Assembly (NCBI GenBank): GCA_963819635.1
Contig: CAWFWX010000001.1
Coordinates: forward strand, 14,228-78,227
Reading direction: 5' to 3'
DNA: 64,000 nucleotides
From: JACVRW01 sp963819635
GTDB lineage: Bacteria; Actinomycetota; Thermoleophilia; Solirubrobacterales; Thermoleophilaceae
Position 1 is the first letter of the stretch. The number at the start of each line of letters is the position of its first letter. The notes below the pieces were generated by a model. It was not told where the DNA came from. It did not search any database and was given only the letters and a program-made list of their open reading frames with translations. The translations under genes were made by a program, and so were the position numbers. Shown here one piece after another: positions 27,477-35,479 of this stretch.

Positions 27477-27716
27477 CTACCAGCCGACTCGGCGGCGCAG
27501 GTCCAGCGCCTTCTGCGCGTCCTTGCGCTTCTCGAGGCGGGACTGGAGGGCCGAGAGCAGCACAACCACGAGCGCGAAGAAGACGATCACGCCGAGGGAG
27601 AAGAAGGTGACGATCTTGTCGTCGGTTTCGCCGACCAGGCCCTCGCCGTTGTCGTGGGCGAGGGCGGCGGCCGCGGGGAGCAGCACGAAAACGCAGGTCA
27701 AAGCCAGGATTCGCAC
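27477..27716 (-). CDS. Small secreted/membrane protein, unknown
   Basis: 79 residues from GTG 27716, a start supported by TAGAGT 7 bases upstream. A signal-like hydrophobic N-terminus (ILALTCVFVLLPAAAALA) ends in AHDNGEGLVGETDDKIV, followed by a membrane helix (FFSLGVIVFFALVVVLLSAL) and a basic tail (QSRLEKRKDAQKALDLRRR). The layout signal-His/Asp loop-helix-basic tail is seen in uncharacterised actinobacterial proteins. Divergent from the pyrophosphatase gene with 34 bases between starts. Confidence 0.6.
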   Translation of the reverse strand: MRILALTCVFVLLPAAAALAHDNGEGLVGETDDKIVTFFSLGVIVFFALVVVLLSALQSRLEKRKDAQKALDLRRRVGW

Positions 27717-27723
27717 TGCCCGA

Positions 27724-27729
27724 ACTCTA
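27724..27729 (-). promoter_or_regulatory. Candidate leaderless -10 element for the 27716 gene
   Basis: Minus-strand TAGAGT, 7 bases before the GTG. It abuts, without a gap, the plus-strand TAAGCT of the divergent pyrophosphatase promoter. Confidence 0.5.
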
Positions 27730-27735
27730 TAAGCT
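27730..27735 (+). promoter_or_regulatory. Candidate -10 element of ppa
   Basis: TAAGCT (overlapping TATAAG) lies 15 bases before GTG 27751; the short leader would contain the GAGGGG ribosome site. Confidence 0.45.
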
Positions 27736-27750
27736 GGGCGCGAGGGGTCG

Positions 27751-28239
27751 GTGGAGAGCTTCGCCTGCATCGTCGAGATACCGAAGGGGTCTCGCAACAA
27801 GTACGAATGGGATCACGAGAGGGACGCCCTCGTGCTCGACCGGTTTCTCTTCTCATCGGTCGTCTATCCCACCGACTACGGCTTCATCCCGGAGACCCTC
27901 GGCCAGGACGGCGACCCGCTCGACGTGATGGTCTGCGTCTCCGAGGCCACCTTCCCCGGGTGCATGATCGACGTGAAGCCGATCGCGCTGTTTCGCATGG
28001 AGGACGACAAGGGCATCGACGACAAGGTGCTCTGCGTGCCGCTCTCCGACCCGGGCTGGAACAAGATGGAGACCCTCGAGGACCTGCCCGAGCAGCTGCG
28101 CGACGAGATCGCGCACTTCTTCTCGATCTACAAGGACCTCGAGCAGAAGGCCGTGAAGGTCGACGGCTGGTACTCACGGGAGGAAGCCATGGCGGAGATC
28201 GAGGCCTCGCGCAAGCGGTTCTCTGAGAACCCTCACTAG
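27751..28239 (+). CDS. ppa: Inorganic pyrophosphatase
   Basis: 162 residues, soluble family-I enzyme that hydrolyses pyrophosphate and pulls biosynthetic reactions. Signature DYGFIPETLGQDGDPLDVMV contains the metal-binding Asp cluster (DGDPLDVMV), with further ligands in MEDDKGIDDKVLCVP and the substrate-contacting EIPKGSRNKYEWD. Length and motifs are normal. GTG start with GAGGGG upstream. uppP follows 12 bases later. Confidence 0.95.
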   Translation: MESFACIVEIPKGSRNKYEWDHERDALVLDRFLFSSVVYPTDYGFIPETLGQDGDPLDVMVCVSEATFPGCMIDVKPIALFRMEDDKGIDDKVLCVPLSDPGWNKMETLEDLPEQLRDEIAHFFSIYKDLEQKAVKVDGWYSREEAMAEIEASRKRFSENPH

Positions 28240-28242
28240 CCT
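28237..28242 (+). promoter_or_regulatory. Candidate leaderless -10 element for uppP
   Basis: TAGCCT, including the ppa stop codon, 9 bases before GTG 28252. Confidence 0.45.
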
Positions 28243-28251
28243 TTCGCCGCT

Positions 28252-29076
28252 GTGTCCACGCTCGAGGCGATCGTCCTCGGCATCGTGCAGGGGTTCACGG
28301 AGTTCCTGCCGATCTCGAGCACCGCGCACCTGCGGATCGTGCCGGCGTTCGCCGGCTGGGAGGACCCGGGGGCGGCCTTCACGGCCGTCACCCAGCTCGG
28401 GACGATGCTCGCGGTCGTCATCTACTTCCGCGAGGACCTGCTCCGCATCTCGCGCACCTGGCTCCGAAGCCTGCGCGACCCCTCGCTGCGGACCCAGCTC
28501 GACGCGCGGCTCGGCTGGTACATCGTGCTCGGAACGATCCCGATCGGGATCTTCGGGCTGCTGTTCAAGGACCAGATCGAGAGCGGCGCGCGCGACCTCT
28601 ACCTGATCGGGGTCACGCTGATCGTGCTCGGCCTGATCCTGCTGCTGGCAGAGCATGTGGGCAAGCGCGAGCGCGGCCTCGACGACGTCAAGACGCGCGA
28701 CGGCTTCTGGGTGGGGCTGGCTCAGGCGGCGGCGCTGGTGCCGGGCGTGTCGCGCTCGGGCGCGACGATCACGGCCGGGCTCTTCCTGGGGCTGGAACGG
28801 GCCGCGGCGGCGCGCTTCTCATTCCTGCTGTCGGTGCCGGCGGTCGTACTGAGCGGGCTGCTGGAGCTGGGGACGATCGTCAGCGGCGAGGAGGGCGAGC
28901 ACGTCGGCGCCGGAGCGCTCGTGATCGCCACGGTCATGGCGTTCTTCGCCGGTTACGCGGCGATCGCGTTCCTGCTCCGCTTTCTATCCACCCATTCGAC
29001 CGCGGTGTTCGTCGCCTACCGGGTGATCCTCGGCTCGCTGGTGCTGATCCTCGTGAGCGCCGGGGTGATCTCCTAG
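28252..29076 (+). CDS. uppP: Undecaprenyl-diphosphatase UppP (BacA)
   Basis: 274 residues, eight hydrophobic segments. The two catalytic motifs are IVQGFTEFLPISSTAHLRIV (residues about 10-29, with the Glu-rich first site) and LVPGVSRSGATITAGLFLGL (second site with Ser/Arg). It removes phosphate from undecaprenyl diphosphate on the outer face of the membrane, recycling the lipid carrier for cell wall and for the polysaccharide made by the locus 2.7 kb downstream. Intact frame. Confidence 0.95.
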   Translation: MSTLEAIVLGIVQGFTEFLPISSTAHLRIVPAFAGWEDPGAAFTAVTQLGTMLAVVIYFREDLLRISRTWLRSLRDPSLRTQLDARLGWYIVLGTIPIGIFGLLFKDQIESGARDLYLIGVTLIVLGLILLLAEHVGKRERGLDDVKTRDGFWVGLAQAAALVPGVSRSGATITAGLFLGLERAAAARFSFLLSVPAVVLSGLLELGTIVSGEEGEHVGAGALVIATVMAFFAGYAAIAFLLRFLSTHSTAVFVAYRVILGSLVLILVSAGVIS

Positions 29077-29079
29077 CCT
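29074..29079 (+). promoter_or_regulatory. Candidate leaderless -10 element for the 29088 gene
   Basis: TAGCCT, overlapping the uppP stop, 8 bases before ATG 29088. Confidence 0.45.
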
Positions 29080-29087
29080 GTGAGGCG

Positions 29088-29444
29088 ATGAACACCGCCG
29101 CCAAGCTTGGGATCATCGCCCTGATCGCGCTGGGCCTGACGGTGCTGCCAGGCGGCGGCTCGGCGCTCGACGTGATGCTCACGCTGCTCACGGTCGCCTT
29201 CTTCGTGGCGATCGCCTGGTTCGGCTACATGCTCTTCCGGCGCAACCGGATGGAGATCGAGACCCTCGATTCTCGGCAGCGGGTCGTGCTCTACAGCTCC
29301 GTCGGGCTGGCCTTCCTGACGTTCACGGCCACGAACCAGCTCTTCGACGAGGGCGGCGTGGGCGTCCTGGCCTGGCTGGCGCTGCTCGGGATCTGCTCCT
29401 ACGGCGTCTTCTGGGTCTGGACGCAGTACCGCGAATATGGTTGA
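29088..29444 (+). CDS. Four-helix membrane protein, unknown
   Basis: 118 residues with four hydrophobic segments: IIALIALGLTVLPGGGSALD, MLTLLTVAFFVAIAWFGYML, VVLYSSVGLAFLTFTATNQL and VGVLAWLALLGICSYGVFWV. The loop between the second and third carries FRRNRMEIETLDSRQR. I do not recognise a named family. It follows uppP and precedes the Tad-type genes. Confidence 0.65.
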   Translation: MNTAAKLGIIALIALGLTVLPGGGSALDVMLTLLTVAFFVAIAWFGYMLFRRNRMEIETLDSRQRVVLYSSVGLAFLTFTATNQLFDEGGVGVLAWLALLGICSYGVFWVWTQYREYG

Positions 29445-29521
29445 GGCGGCGCGCCGGATAGCCACGCTTTCGTAACCCGCGCGCCTTGTCGCGTCGCCCG
29501 CCGCGCGCGACTGTGCTCGGC

Positions 29522-29881
29522 GTGTCCGTACCGCCTTCGAGACGGCTGAAGTGCCAGCGCGGTCAGGCGTCCGTCGAGTTGGTGGCGATCGTCCCGGTGG
29601 TTCTGCTCGTCGGCGCCGTCCTCTGGCAGCTCGTCCTGGCCGGGCATGCCGCCTGGGCCTGCGCCAACGCCGCTCGGGTGGCCGCCCGCGCGGAGGCGGT
29701 GGGCCGTGACGGCGAGCGGGCCGCCCGCAGCGCCCTGCCCGGCTACCTCGAGCCGGGGCTCGAGGTGTCACGCCGGGAATCGGGCGCCACGCGGGTCGAG
29801 GTCGGCGTCCCGGTGCTGTTCGGGCTGGCGGGCCGGGTGGCGATCGCCTCGACGGCCGCGCTCGGGAATCCGGTGAAGTGA
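29522..29881 (+). CDS. TadE-like pseudopilin, first copy
   Basis: 119 residues. The TadE signature is near the N-terminus: RGQASVELVAIVPVVLLVGA, i.e. a short basic leader, the Glu of the prepilin-like motif and one membrane helix, followed by an extracytoplasmic domain (AWACANAARVAARAEAV ... GATRVEVGVPVLFGLAG). Several in-frame alternative starts exist (TTG 29486, GTG 29513); I choose GTG 29522 because it leaves a short leader. Its last bases overlap the GTG of the second copy. Part of a minor Tad-type (type IVc pilus) block. Confidence 0.75.
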   Translation: MSVPPSRRLKCQRGQASVELVAIVPVVLLVGAVLWQLVLAGHAAWACANAARVAARAEAVGRDGERAARSALPGYLEPGLEVSRRESGATRVEVGVPVLFGLAGRVAIASTAALGNPVK

Positions 29882-30210
29882 GCCGCGAACGCGGACAGGC
29901 GAGCGTCGAGCTGCTTGGTGCGCTCCCGGTCCTGATCCTGCTCGGGCTCGCCTTGTTCCAGCTGCTGGCGGTGGGCTACGCCAAGGTCCAGGCGGGTGCT
30001 GCCGCCGAGGCGGGGGCGCTCGCACTGGTGGCTGGCGGCGACCCCGGCGCGGCGGCACGCGAGTCGCTGCCCGGGTGGTCGCGAGCGCATGCGCGGGTGG
30101 AGCAGGAGAACGGCACCGTGCGGGTCAGCCTGCGGCCGCCTTCTCCGCTCGCCGCGCTTGCCCGCGAGCTGGAGGTCTATGCCGAGGCCGCCGTGGAGCA
30201 GGCGGGATGA
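29878..30210 (+). CDS. TadE-like pseudopilin, second copy
   Basis: 110 residues, homologous in layout to the gene before it: RERGQASVELLGALPVLILL at the N-terminus, one helix (GLALFQLLAVGYAKVQAGAA), then a small outer domain with LRPPSPLAALARELEVYAEA. GTG start overlaps the previous stop, and its TGA overlaps the next ATG, so the three Tad genes form a coupled unit. Confidence 0.75.
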   Translation: MSRERGQASVELLGALPVLILLGLALFQLLAVGYAKVQAGAAAEAGALALVAGGDPGAAARESLPGWSRAHARVEQENGTVRVSLRPPSPLAALARELEVYAEAAVEQAG

Positions 30211-30929
30211 GCGCGCAGCCGGCGTTCGCGCGTCGAGGGCTTCTCGCGACCGCGCTCACGCGCGCCGAGGCCTGGCTGCTCCACCCCGTGGAAGAGGCAG
30301 TCGAGATGTTCGAGCCGGTCGTGCGCGCGCGTCCGGTGGTAGCGGTCTTCGGTCTGGGTCAGGGCTGCGGGGCGACTACGGTCGCGCGCGGGCTCGGGGC
30401 CCAGCTCGCCGCGCGGGACCCGGGCGGCGCCTGCGCCGTGTCGTCGCCGTCGCGGTCCGGTGGGCTGCCGCTCGGGTCGGCCGCCGCGGCCCGTCTTGCA
30501 CTGACCTTCGCGGCGATCGATGGAGCATGGGCGCAGGCCTCCGGCAGGCTCTGCCTGGTTGATTGCGGGGATACCGGTCGTCTCGCGGAGGTCGCCCGGT
30601 ACCTCGCTCCCTTGGTCCTCGACGCGGGGCGCATCGCCATCGGAGGTGCCCCGGCGGCCATTGCCGATCACGTCGTGCTCGTGGCCTCCCTGCCGGTGGC
30701 TCCATCCCTTGCGGCCGTGGCTCGGGCGTCACTGGCCGGTGTCGGACCCGAACCGCTTGTCGTGCTGAACCGGGCGTCGCATGCGGGCCCCTTCGGAGGC
30801 ACAACCGATCTCCTGCTGCCCGACTCGCGCCTGGGCGCCCAGCTTGCCGGCGCCGGACGCCAGGCCCGCGGTGAGCTCGGCCGGGCGATCGAGGAGCTGG
30901 CCGATCGTTGCGAGGAGCCGCGGCGGTGA
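30207..30929 (+). CDS. CpaE/TadZ-like P-loop protein
   Basis: 240 residues. A P-loop-like sequence VVAVFGLGQGCGATTVARGL (residues about 45-64) matches the deviant Walker A of the MinD/ParA group, though the usual Lys is replaced by Gly-Cys, and LCLVDCGDTG is the Walker B-like strand. Ala/Gly-rich with several short hydrophobic stretches. In Tad loci such a protein localises the secretion ATPase. The missing Walker A Lys suggests it does not hydrolyse ATP. The other core genes (tadA, tadB, tadC) are not adjacent. Confidence 0.65.
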   Translation: MSAQPAFARRGLLATALTRAEAWLLHPVEEAVEMFEPVVRARPVVAVFGLGQGCGATTVARGLGAQLAARDPGGACAVSSPSRSGGLPLGSAAAARLALTFAAIDGAWAQASGRLCLVDCGDTGRLAEVARYLAPLVLDAGRIAIGGAPAAIADHVVLVASLPVAPSLAAVARASLAGVGPEPLVVLNRASHAGPFGGTTDLLLPDSRLGAQLAGAGRQARGELGRAIEELADRCEEPRR

Positions 30930-30941
30930 GCCAACGGCGCG

Positions 30942-32018
30942 CTACGCGGACTCGACGGCGGCTCCCGTGTCCGGCGGCGATACGGCGGGAGTCGCGTCGA
31001 CGAGGCCGGTCTCGTAGGCGATCACGTCGTCGATCGCCTCCTCGAGTGACCGGGTCGGCATCCAACCCGTCAGCTGCTCGAGCCTCGAGCAGTCGGGCCT
31101 CCGGCGAGGAAGGTCCTCGAAGCCCTCGCCATAGGCGTCGTCGTAGGGGACGAGCCGCGTTCCCGAGCTTGATCTCGTACGCGAGATGACCTTCTCCGCA
31201 AGCTCGGCGATGGTCACTGCGGTTGAGGAGCCGATGTTGAAGACATGGCCAGGCGCCTGCTCGGAATCGGCGAGCAAGACGATGGCGTGAACGGCATCGA
31301 GCACGTGAACGAAGCAGCGCGACTGGAGGCCTGTCCCGTAGACGGTCAGGTCCTCGCCGGCGAGCGCCTGACGGACGAACCGCGGCAACACCATCCCGTA
31401 GGCCCCGGTCTGGCGGGGCCCGACCGTGTTGAAGAGCCGCACCACGATGTTCTCCGCACCCCGGTCCCGGTGGTACTCGTACGCCAGCGCCTCGCCGAAC
31501 GCCTTGGCCGTCGCGTAAGACCAGCGCGAGACGAAGGGAGAACCGAGGACCCGATCCGCATCCTCGGTGAGGGAGGCAGCAGAGCTCTTCCCGTAGATCT
31601 CCGACGTCGAGGTGAAGAGAAGTCGGCGCTTATGTCGGGCCGCGGCGGAGATGACGATGTCGTTGCCCCGTACGTTTCGGATCAGCGACTGGAGCGGCTG
31701 TCGGACCACCAGCTGAACCCCCACGGCGGACGCGAGGTGCAGGCACACGTCGACGGAACGCATGGAGTTGTCGACCAGGTCCGTGTCGAGCACGGAGCCC
31801 TCGACGAACCGGACCTGCCGGGAAGCGCCGCCGTTCCGCGAAGAACCGTCGAGGTGGTGCTCGATGTTCTCGCGCCTGCCCGTGCTCAGGTCATCGAGCA
31901 CCAGGACGCTGTCGCCGCGCGCAGCGAGCAGGTCGACGAGGCTCGAACCTATGAAGCCCGCGCCGCCGGTGACGAGATATCGCGTTGCTGGCCGTTTCGC
32001 GCGTCGAATGGTCGCCAC
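30942..32018 (-). CDS. NAD-dependent sugar-nucleotide epimerase/dehydratase
   Basis: 358 residues, extended SDR. Cofactor motif YLVTGGAGFIGSSLVDLLAA, catalytic Ser/Thr in LFTSTSEIYGKS and Tyr-x3-Lys in SRWSYATAKAFGEALAYEYH. Product shape resembles UDP-glucose/UDP-glucuronate epimerases and decarboxylases (VVRLFNTVGPRQTGAYGMVL). It makes a sugar nucleotide for the polysaccharide locus it opens. Intact frame; stop lies 12 bases from the convergent CpaE-like gene. Confidence 0.85.
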   Translation of the reverse strand: MATIRRAKRPATRYLVTGGAGFIGSSLVDLLAARGDSVLVLDDLSTGRRENIEHHLDGSSRNGGASRQVRFVEGSVLDTDLVDNSMRSVDVCLHLASAVGVQLVVRQPLQSLIRNVRGNDIVISAAARHKRRLLFTSTSEIYGKSSAASLTEDADRVLGSPFVSRWSYATAKAFGEALAYEYHRDRGAENIVVRLFNTVGPRQTGAYGMVLPRFVRQALAGEDLTVYGTGLQSRCFVHVLDAVHAIVLLADSEQAPGHVFNIGSSTAVTIAELAEKVISRTRSSSGTRLVPYDDAYGEGFEDLPRRRPDCSRLEQLTGWMPTRSLEEAIDDVIAYETGLVDATPAVSPPDTGAAVESA

Positions 32019-32093
32019 CGCATTTCGTCCGCCTGTGCTGGGACAAGTCTCGCGCGGCCCCTTCCAGTCCGCGGTCTACAACTACCACGGGAT

Positions 32094-33197
32094 CTAGAGT
32101 CCCGCCAGAGCCTTCTCGGGTTCCTGGGGATAGGGGTCCGGCGCCAACATGGTTGTGACCGACGCAGCCTTCGGCGCGAATCCCGCAGCCGCGTGGCCTT
32201 CCAGGGCCCAGGACGAGTCGGTGATGACCTTGCCGAGGAGGACCGCGGTCAGCGCGCACATGACCGACAAGGAGACGACCGCCTCCTCGCCAAGCCCAAG
32301 GGCTGCGATCGAGAAGGCGGAGAGCACGGCCTGGGCGCCCCCTAGAGCGAGCGCCACCTTGCGGGGCGAGCCGAGCGATGCTTTCAGCCAGTTCGCGACG
32401 CTGTCCGGGCCGGGAGTCAGGACGGAGACCCCGCGCCGCAGCCGCAAGACGATTCGGAGCGCCAGGTCGAAGAGCGGCAGCCCAAACAGCGGAATTGCGG
32501 CCAACAGCGCTATCGCCCAGCCCGCCTGTCCCTCAACCGGGAGCCCGGCGATCAGCCCGGCCAGGACGAAGCCGGTGGCCAGCGTGCCGCAGTCTCCGAG
32601 GTAGATGCGGGCCGGCGAGCGCAGGTTTTGAGCAAGAAATCCGGCGCAGGCGCCTGAAAGCGCGAACGCGAGGATGGCAAGGAACGGATCGCCCTTGATG
32701 GCGGCCAGCACCCCGACTCCTCCCGACGCAACGGCCGCCACCGTGCCCGCCACGCCGTCCATGAGATCGAGCAGGTTCATCGCATTGACGAGGGCGAGGA
32801 CCCAGAGGTTCGTCAGGACGAGGTTGGCGACCTCGCTGGAAAAGATCGACCAGCCGAGCCCGGACGCCCAGAGGAAGGTGGCCGCACCGACCTCGACGAG
32901 GATCTTCACCGAGGGCGACAGACCGCGATTGTCGTCCATCATCCCGACCGCTCCGATCAGGAGCGCGATGAGGAACAGGGGCCAGAAGCGCGACAACTCG
33001 CCGCCGACCGTGACCGCTGTGAGCAAGAACGCGAGCATGACCGCCCCGCCCCCGATGTAAGGGGTGGCCTTGGCCTGCTTCTTCCAGCCCACGGGGTAGT
33101 CGAGGAGCCGGTAGCGGTGGCCCGTGCGAATGGCAAGCGGCATGAAGCCCAGGCTCGCGACCAGAGCGAGGCAGAAAGCGGCCGCCTCATGCGGCAT
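32094..33197 (-). CDS. Polyprenyl-phosphate sugar-1-phosphate transferase (MraY/WecA type)
   Basis: 367 residues, about ten hydrophobic segments. Family landmarks: DDNRGLSPSVKILVEVGAA (the DDxxxLxP metal site), ALVNAMNLLDLMDGVAGTVA (NxxNxxDxxDGLA-like) and ARIYLGDCGTLATGFVLAGL, where the usual GDSGS/GDxGS reads GDCGT. It loads the first sugar phosphate on undecaprenyl phosphate, so it probably starts the polysaccharide repeat unit. The usual His-rich C-terminal loop of WecA (HxxH) is not seen, hence the specific sugar is open. Divergent from the flippase gene with 132 bases between. Confidence 0.82.
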   Translation of the reverse strand: MPHEAAAFCLALVASLGFMPLAIRTGHRYRLLDYPVGWKKQAKATPYIGGGAVMLAFLLTAVTVGGELSRFWPLFLIALLIGAVGMMDDNRGLSPSVKILVEVGAATFLWASGLGWSIFSSEVANLVLTNLWVLALVNAMNLLDLMDGVAGTVAAVASGGVGVLAAIKGDPFLAILAFALSGACAGFLAQNLRSPARIYLGDCGTLATGFVLAGLIAGLPVEGQAGWAIALLAAIPLFGLPLFDLALRIVLRLRRGVSVLTPGPDSVANWLKASLGSPRKVALALGGAQAVLSAFSIAALGLGEEAVVSLSVMCALTAVLLGKVITDSSWALEGHAAAGFAPKAASVTTMLAPDPYPQEPEKALAGL

Positions 33198-33329
33198 GGA
33201 AGGGGTCCTTGGGCTTCGTAGGGGTACTGCTCTGCATGGGCGAGTCCGATTGGGGGTGCTCCTACGATCTCCCGAGTTCGCGAATTTCGCAAATGGTTCG
33301 TACGGTGAGCCTGGGAGACGCCCCGTCTG

Positions 33330-34811
33330 ATGACCACGGGTAACTGGACAGCCGACACGCGAGCGGGGATCGCCTGGTCGGGTGCTTCGTTCTTTGCCGG
33401 CAAGGGGTTGACGTTCCTCGCAACCGTGGTGCTCGCGCGCCTTCTCTCGCCGGCCGAGTTCGGCGTGGTGGCGGCGATCGTCGTCTACCTGCTGGTGATC
33501 GAGCTCGCGAGCGACCTCGGCATGCAGGCGACGGTGGTCTACGAGCAGGAGGAGGGGGTCAGCGAGCGGGTCCAGACCGCCTTCACGATCAACCTCGTCC
33601 TCGTGGTGCTGCTGACGGGGCTCGCGGTCCTGCTGGCGCCGGTCGCGGCCGATTTCTTCGATGTCGAGGGAGAGACGGACCTGTTCCGGCTCGGGGCACT
33701 GAACCTCCTCGTCATCGGGCTCGGCAACATCCCCGATGGGCTCCTCCTGCGGGATATGCAGTTCCGGCGCCGGGCGGGGCCCCTGCTCGTCAGGGCGGCC
33801 GTCAGCGGAACGGTCTCGATCGCGCTCGCCGTGGGCGGGCTGGGAGCTGAAGCGCTCGTATTCGGGCTGCTGGCCGGATCGGCGGCCTGGACGGTCGTCC
33901 TCTGGACGATGACGCCGCTACGGCCGCGACTGAGCTTCGACCGAGACATCGCACGCTCGATGGCGGGCTACGGCGTCGGCGCCACCATGCTCGATGGGCT
34001 CGCGGCCGTTGGCGGCCGGATGGACCAGGCGATCATCGGTCCCGTCCTCGGCCCCCGCGCGCTCGGCCTCTACACGGTTGGTAGTCGCCTGCCGGAGGTT
34101 CTGATCTCCAACATGTCATCGGTCGTCTCGCATGTCGGCTTCTCGGCCTTGGCACGCCAGCGAATGGACGACGCGCGCCGGCTGGCAGAGGCGACGCTCG
34201 GTCTCGTGCGATACCAGACTCTGTACGCGATGCCGGTTGCGGTCGGCCTCGCTGTTCTCGCGTCGCCGATCATCACCGTGCTCTTCTCCTCGACGTGGAC
34301 GGCGGCAGGCGGCGTGATGGCCGCGATGGCCGTGAAGACGGGCATCGCCGCCAGCGTTTGGCCGGTGGGAGACGCGCTCAAGGCCGTTGGCCGGCAGCGC
34401 ACGCTCGTGGCGTTCAGCCTCGTCAAGCTCCCGCTGATCGTGGGGCTGATGATCGCCGTCGCTCCGGAGGGAATCGTGCTGGTCGCCTGGGTGCGGGCGC
34501 TGTCGGAGTTGGTCCACGTCGGCTTCGTGACCTGGCTGGCCTCGCGTGCCATCGCACTGAGGCCCGGCGCCTTGATCCCGGCACTGACTCCGGCGCTGAT
34601 CGCGTGCGCGGGAGTAGCGGCTGGGACGGGCGCCGTGCGGCTCGTGTGGGACGACCTGACCGTCCTACCCCTGCTGACCGGCGTGGCCGCGGGCGTGGCC
34701 GGCGGGTATGTGGCGCTCCGGGTCTTTGCTCCAGAGCAGGTTCGGACCCTGCTGGGGCACCTCAGGGAGATCGCTCCGCGCCGCCGTGCCCGGGCCGGCG
34801 CCAAGGGGTGA
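33330..34811 (+). CDS. Polysaccharide flippase (Wzx/MATE-like)
   Basis: 493 residues, about 12-14 hydrophobic segments, intact. N-terminal GIAWSGASFFAGKGLTFLAT and LLSPAEFGVVAAIVVYLLVI are typical of the polysaccharide transporter family. It would move the lipid-linked repeat unit to the outer face of the membrane. An internal Arg/Asp-rich loop (RQRMDDARRLAEATLGLVRY) is seen. Its last bases overlap a GTG of the next gene's frame. The sixth to ninth helices show the usual Pro/Gly pattern. Confidence 0.9.
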   Translation: MTTGNWTADTRAGIAWSGASFFAGKGLTFLATVVLARLLSPAEFGVVAAIVVYLLVIELASDLGMQATVVYEQEEGVSERVQTAFTINLVLVVLLTGLAVLLAPVAADFFDVEGETDLFRLGALNLLVIGLGNIPDGLLLRDMQFRRRAGPLLVRAAVSGTVSIALAVGGLGAEALVFGLLAGSAAWTVVLWTMTPLRPRLSFDRDIARSMAGYGVGATMLDGLAAVGGRMDQAIIGPVLGPRALGLYTVGSRLPEVLISNMSSVVSHVGFSALARQRMDDARRLAEATLGLVRYQTLYAMPVAVGLAVLASPIITVLFSSTWTAAGGVMAAMAVKTGIAASVWPVGDALKAVGRQRTLVAFSLVKLPLIVGLMIAVAPEGIVLVAWVRALSELVHVGFVTWLASRAIALRPGALIPALTPALIACAGVAAGTGAVRLVWDDLTVLPLLTGVAAGVAGGYVALRVFAPEQVRTLLGHLREIAPRRRARAGAKG

Positions 34812-34885
34812 CGAGGCGCCTGACGAATGGCGGCCCGGCAAGGCGCGCTCGCAGGAACGGATGGCGAAGACCACGAGGCACGAGG

Positions 34886-35470
34886 GTGATCCACTGGAGG
34901 ATGTCCTCGCCAGCGACGTTCCATGCGAGGATCACCCCGGTGCTCACGACGCTGCGCCTCCTGAGTAGCGACCTCCGGCACAAGGCGCGCTGGTGCTATG
35001 ACCGGGACGACCGGGCGGCGGTTGCGAAGGCGCTCCTGACGGATGGCACGGCGGCGATGGTGACTTACCGGCTGATGCAGGCATCGCGACGACGCGGGCT
35101 CTCGCCTCTGGAGATGATCTTCAACAGGGTCAACTCGATGTTCAATGGCGCCATCATCGGGCGCGGCGTCGAGTTCGGACCTGGGCTGGTGCTCGTTCAT
35201 GCGACGGGCCTCGTAATCAACGGGACGGTGCGAGGTGGTGCCAATGTCGTGATCGAACACCAGGTCACCATCGGCGCCGAGCGTCGCGCGAGCCCGGCGC
35301 TCGGGGACGACGTCTTCATCGGCGCCGGGGCCAAGGTGATCGGCGCCGTCACGATCGGCGATGGCGCGCGCGTCGGCGCCAACGCGGTCGTCGTGGACGA
35401 CGTTCCGGCCCGCACGACCGTCGTCGGCATCCCGGCGAGGCCGGTGGGTCGACGAGACGACGTCTCCTGA
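34886..35470 (+). CDS. Serine acetyltransferase-like hexapeptide transferase
   Basis: 194 residues. The C-terminal half is a left-handed beta-helix of hexapeptide repeats (IIGRGVEFGPGLVLVHATGL, VRGGANVVIEHQVTIGAERR, DDVFIGAGAKVIGAVTIGDG, RVGANAVVVDDVPARTTVVG), with the catalytic-type His in LVLVHATGLVI. The N-terminal helix domain (LLSSDLRHKARWCYDRDDRA) is like CysE. In a polysaccharide locus such proteins O-acetylate a sugar. The start is uncertain: GTG 34808 overlapping the flippase stop, GTG 34886 and ATG 34901 are all in frame; the first leaves a very basic leader. Confidence 0.82.
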   Translation: MIHWRMSSPATFHARITPVLTTLRLLSSDLRHKARWCYDRDDRAAVAKALLTDGTAAMVTYRLMQASRRRGLSPLEMIFNRVNSMFNGAIIGRGVEFGPGLVLVHATGLVINGTVRGGANVVIEHQVTIGAERRASPALGDDVFIGAGAKVIGAVTIGDGARVGANAVVVDDVPARTTVVGIPARPVGRRDDVS

Positions 35471-35479
35471 GCTGGACGC

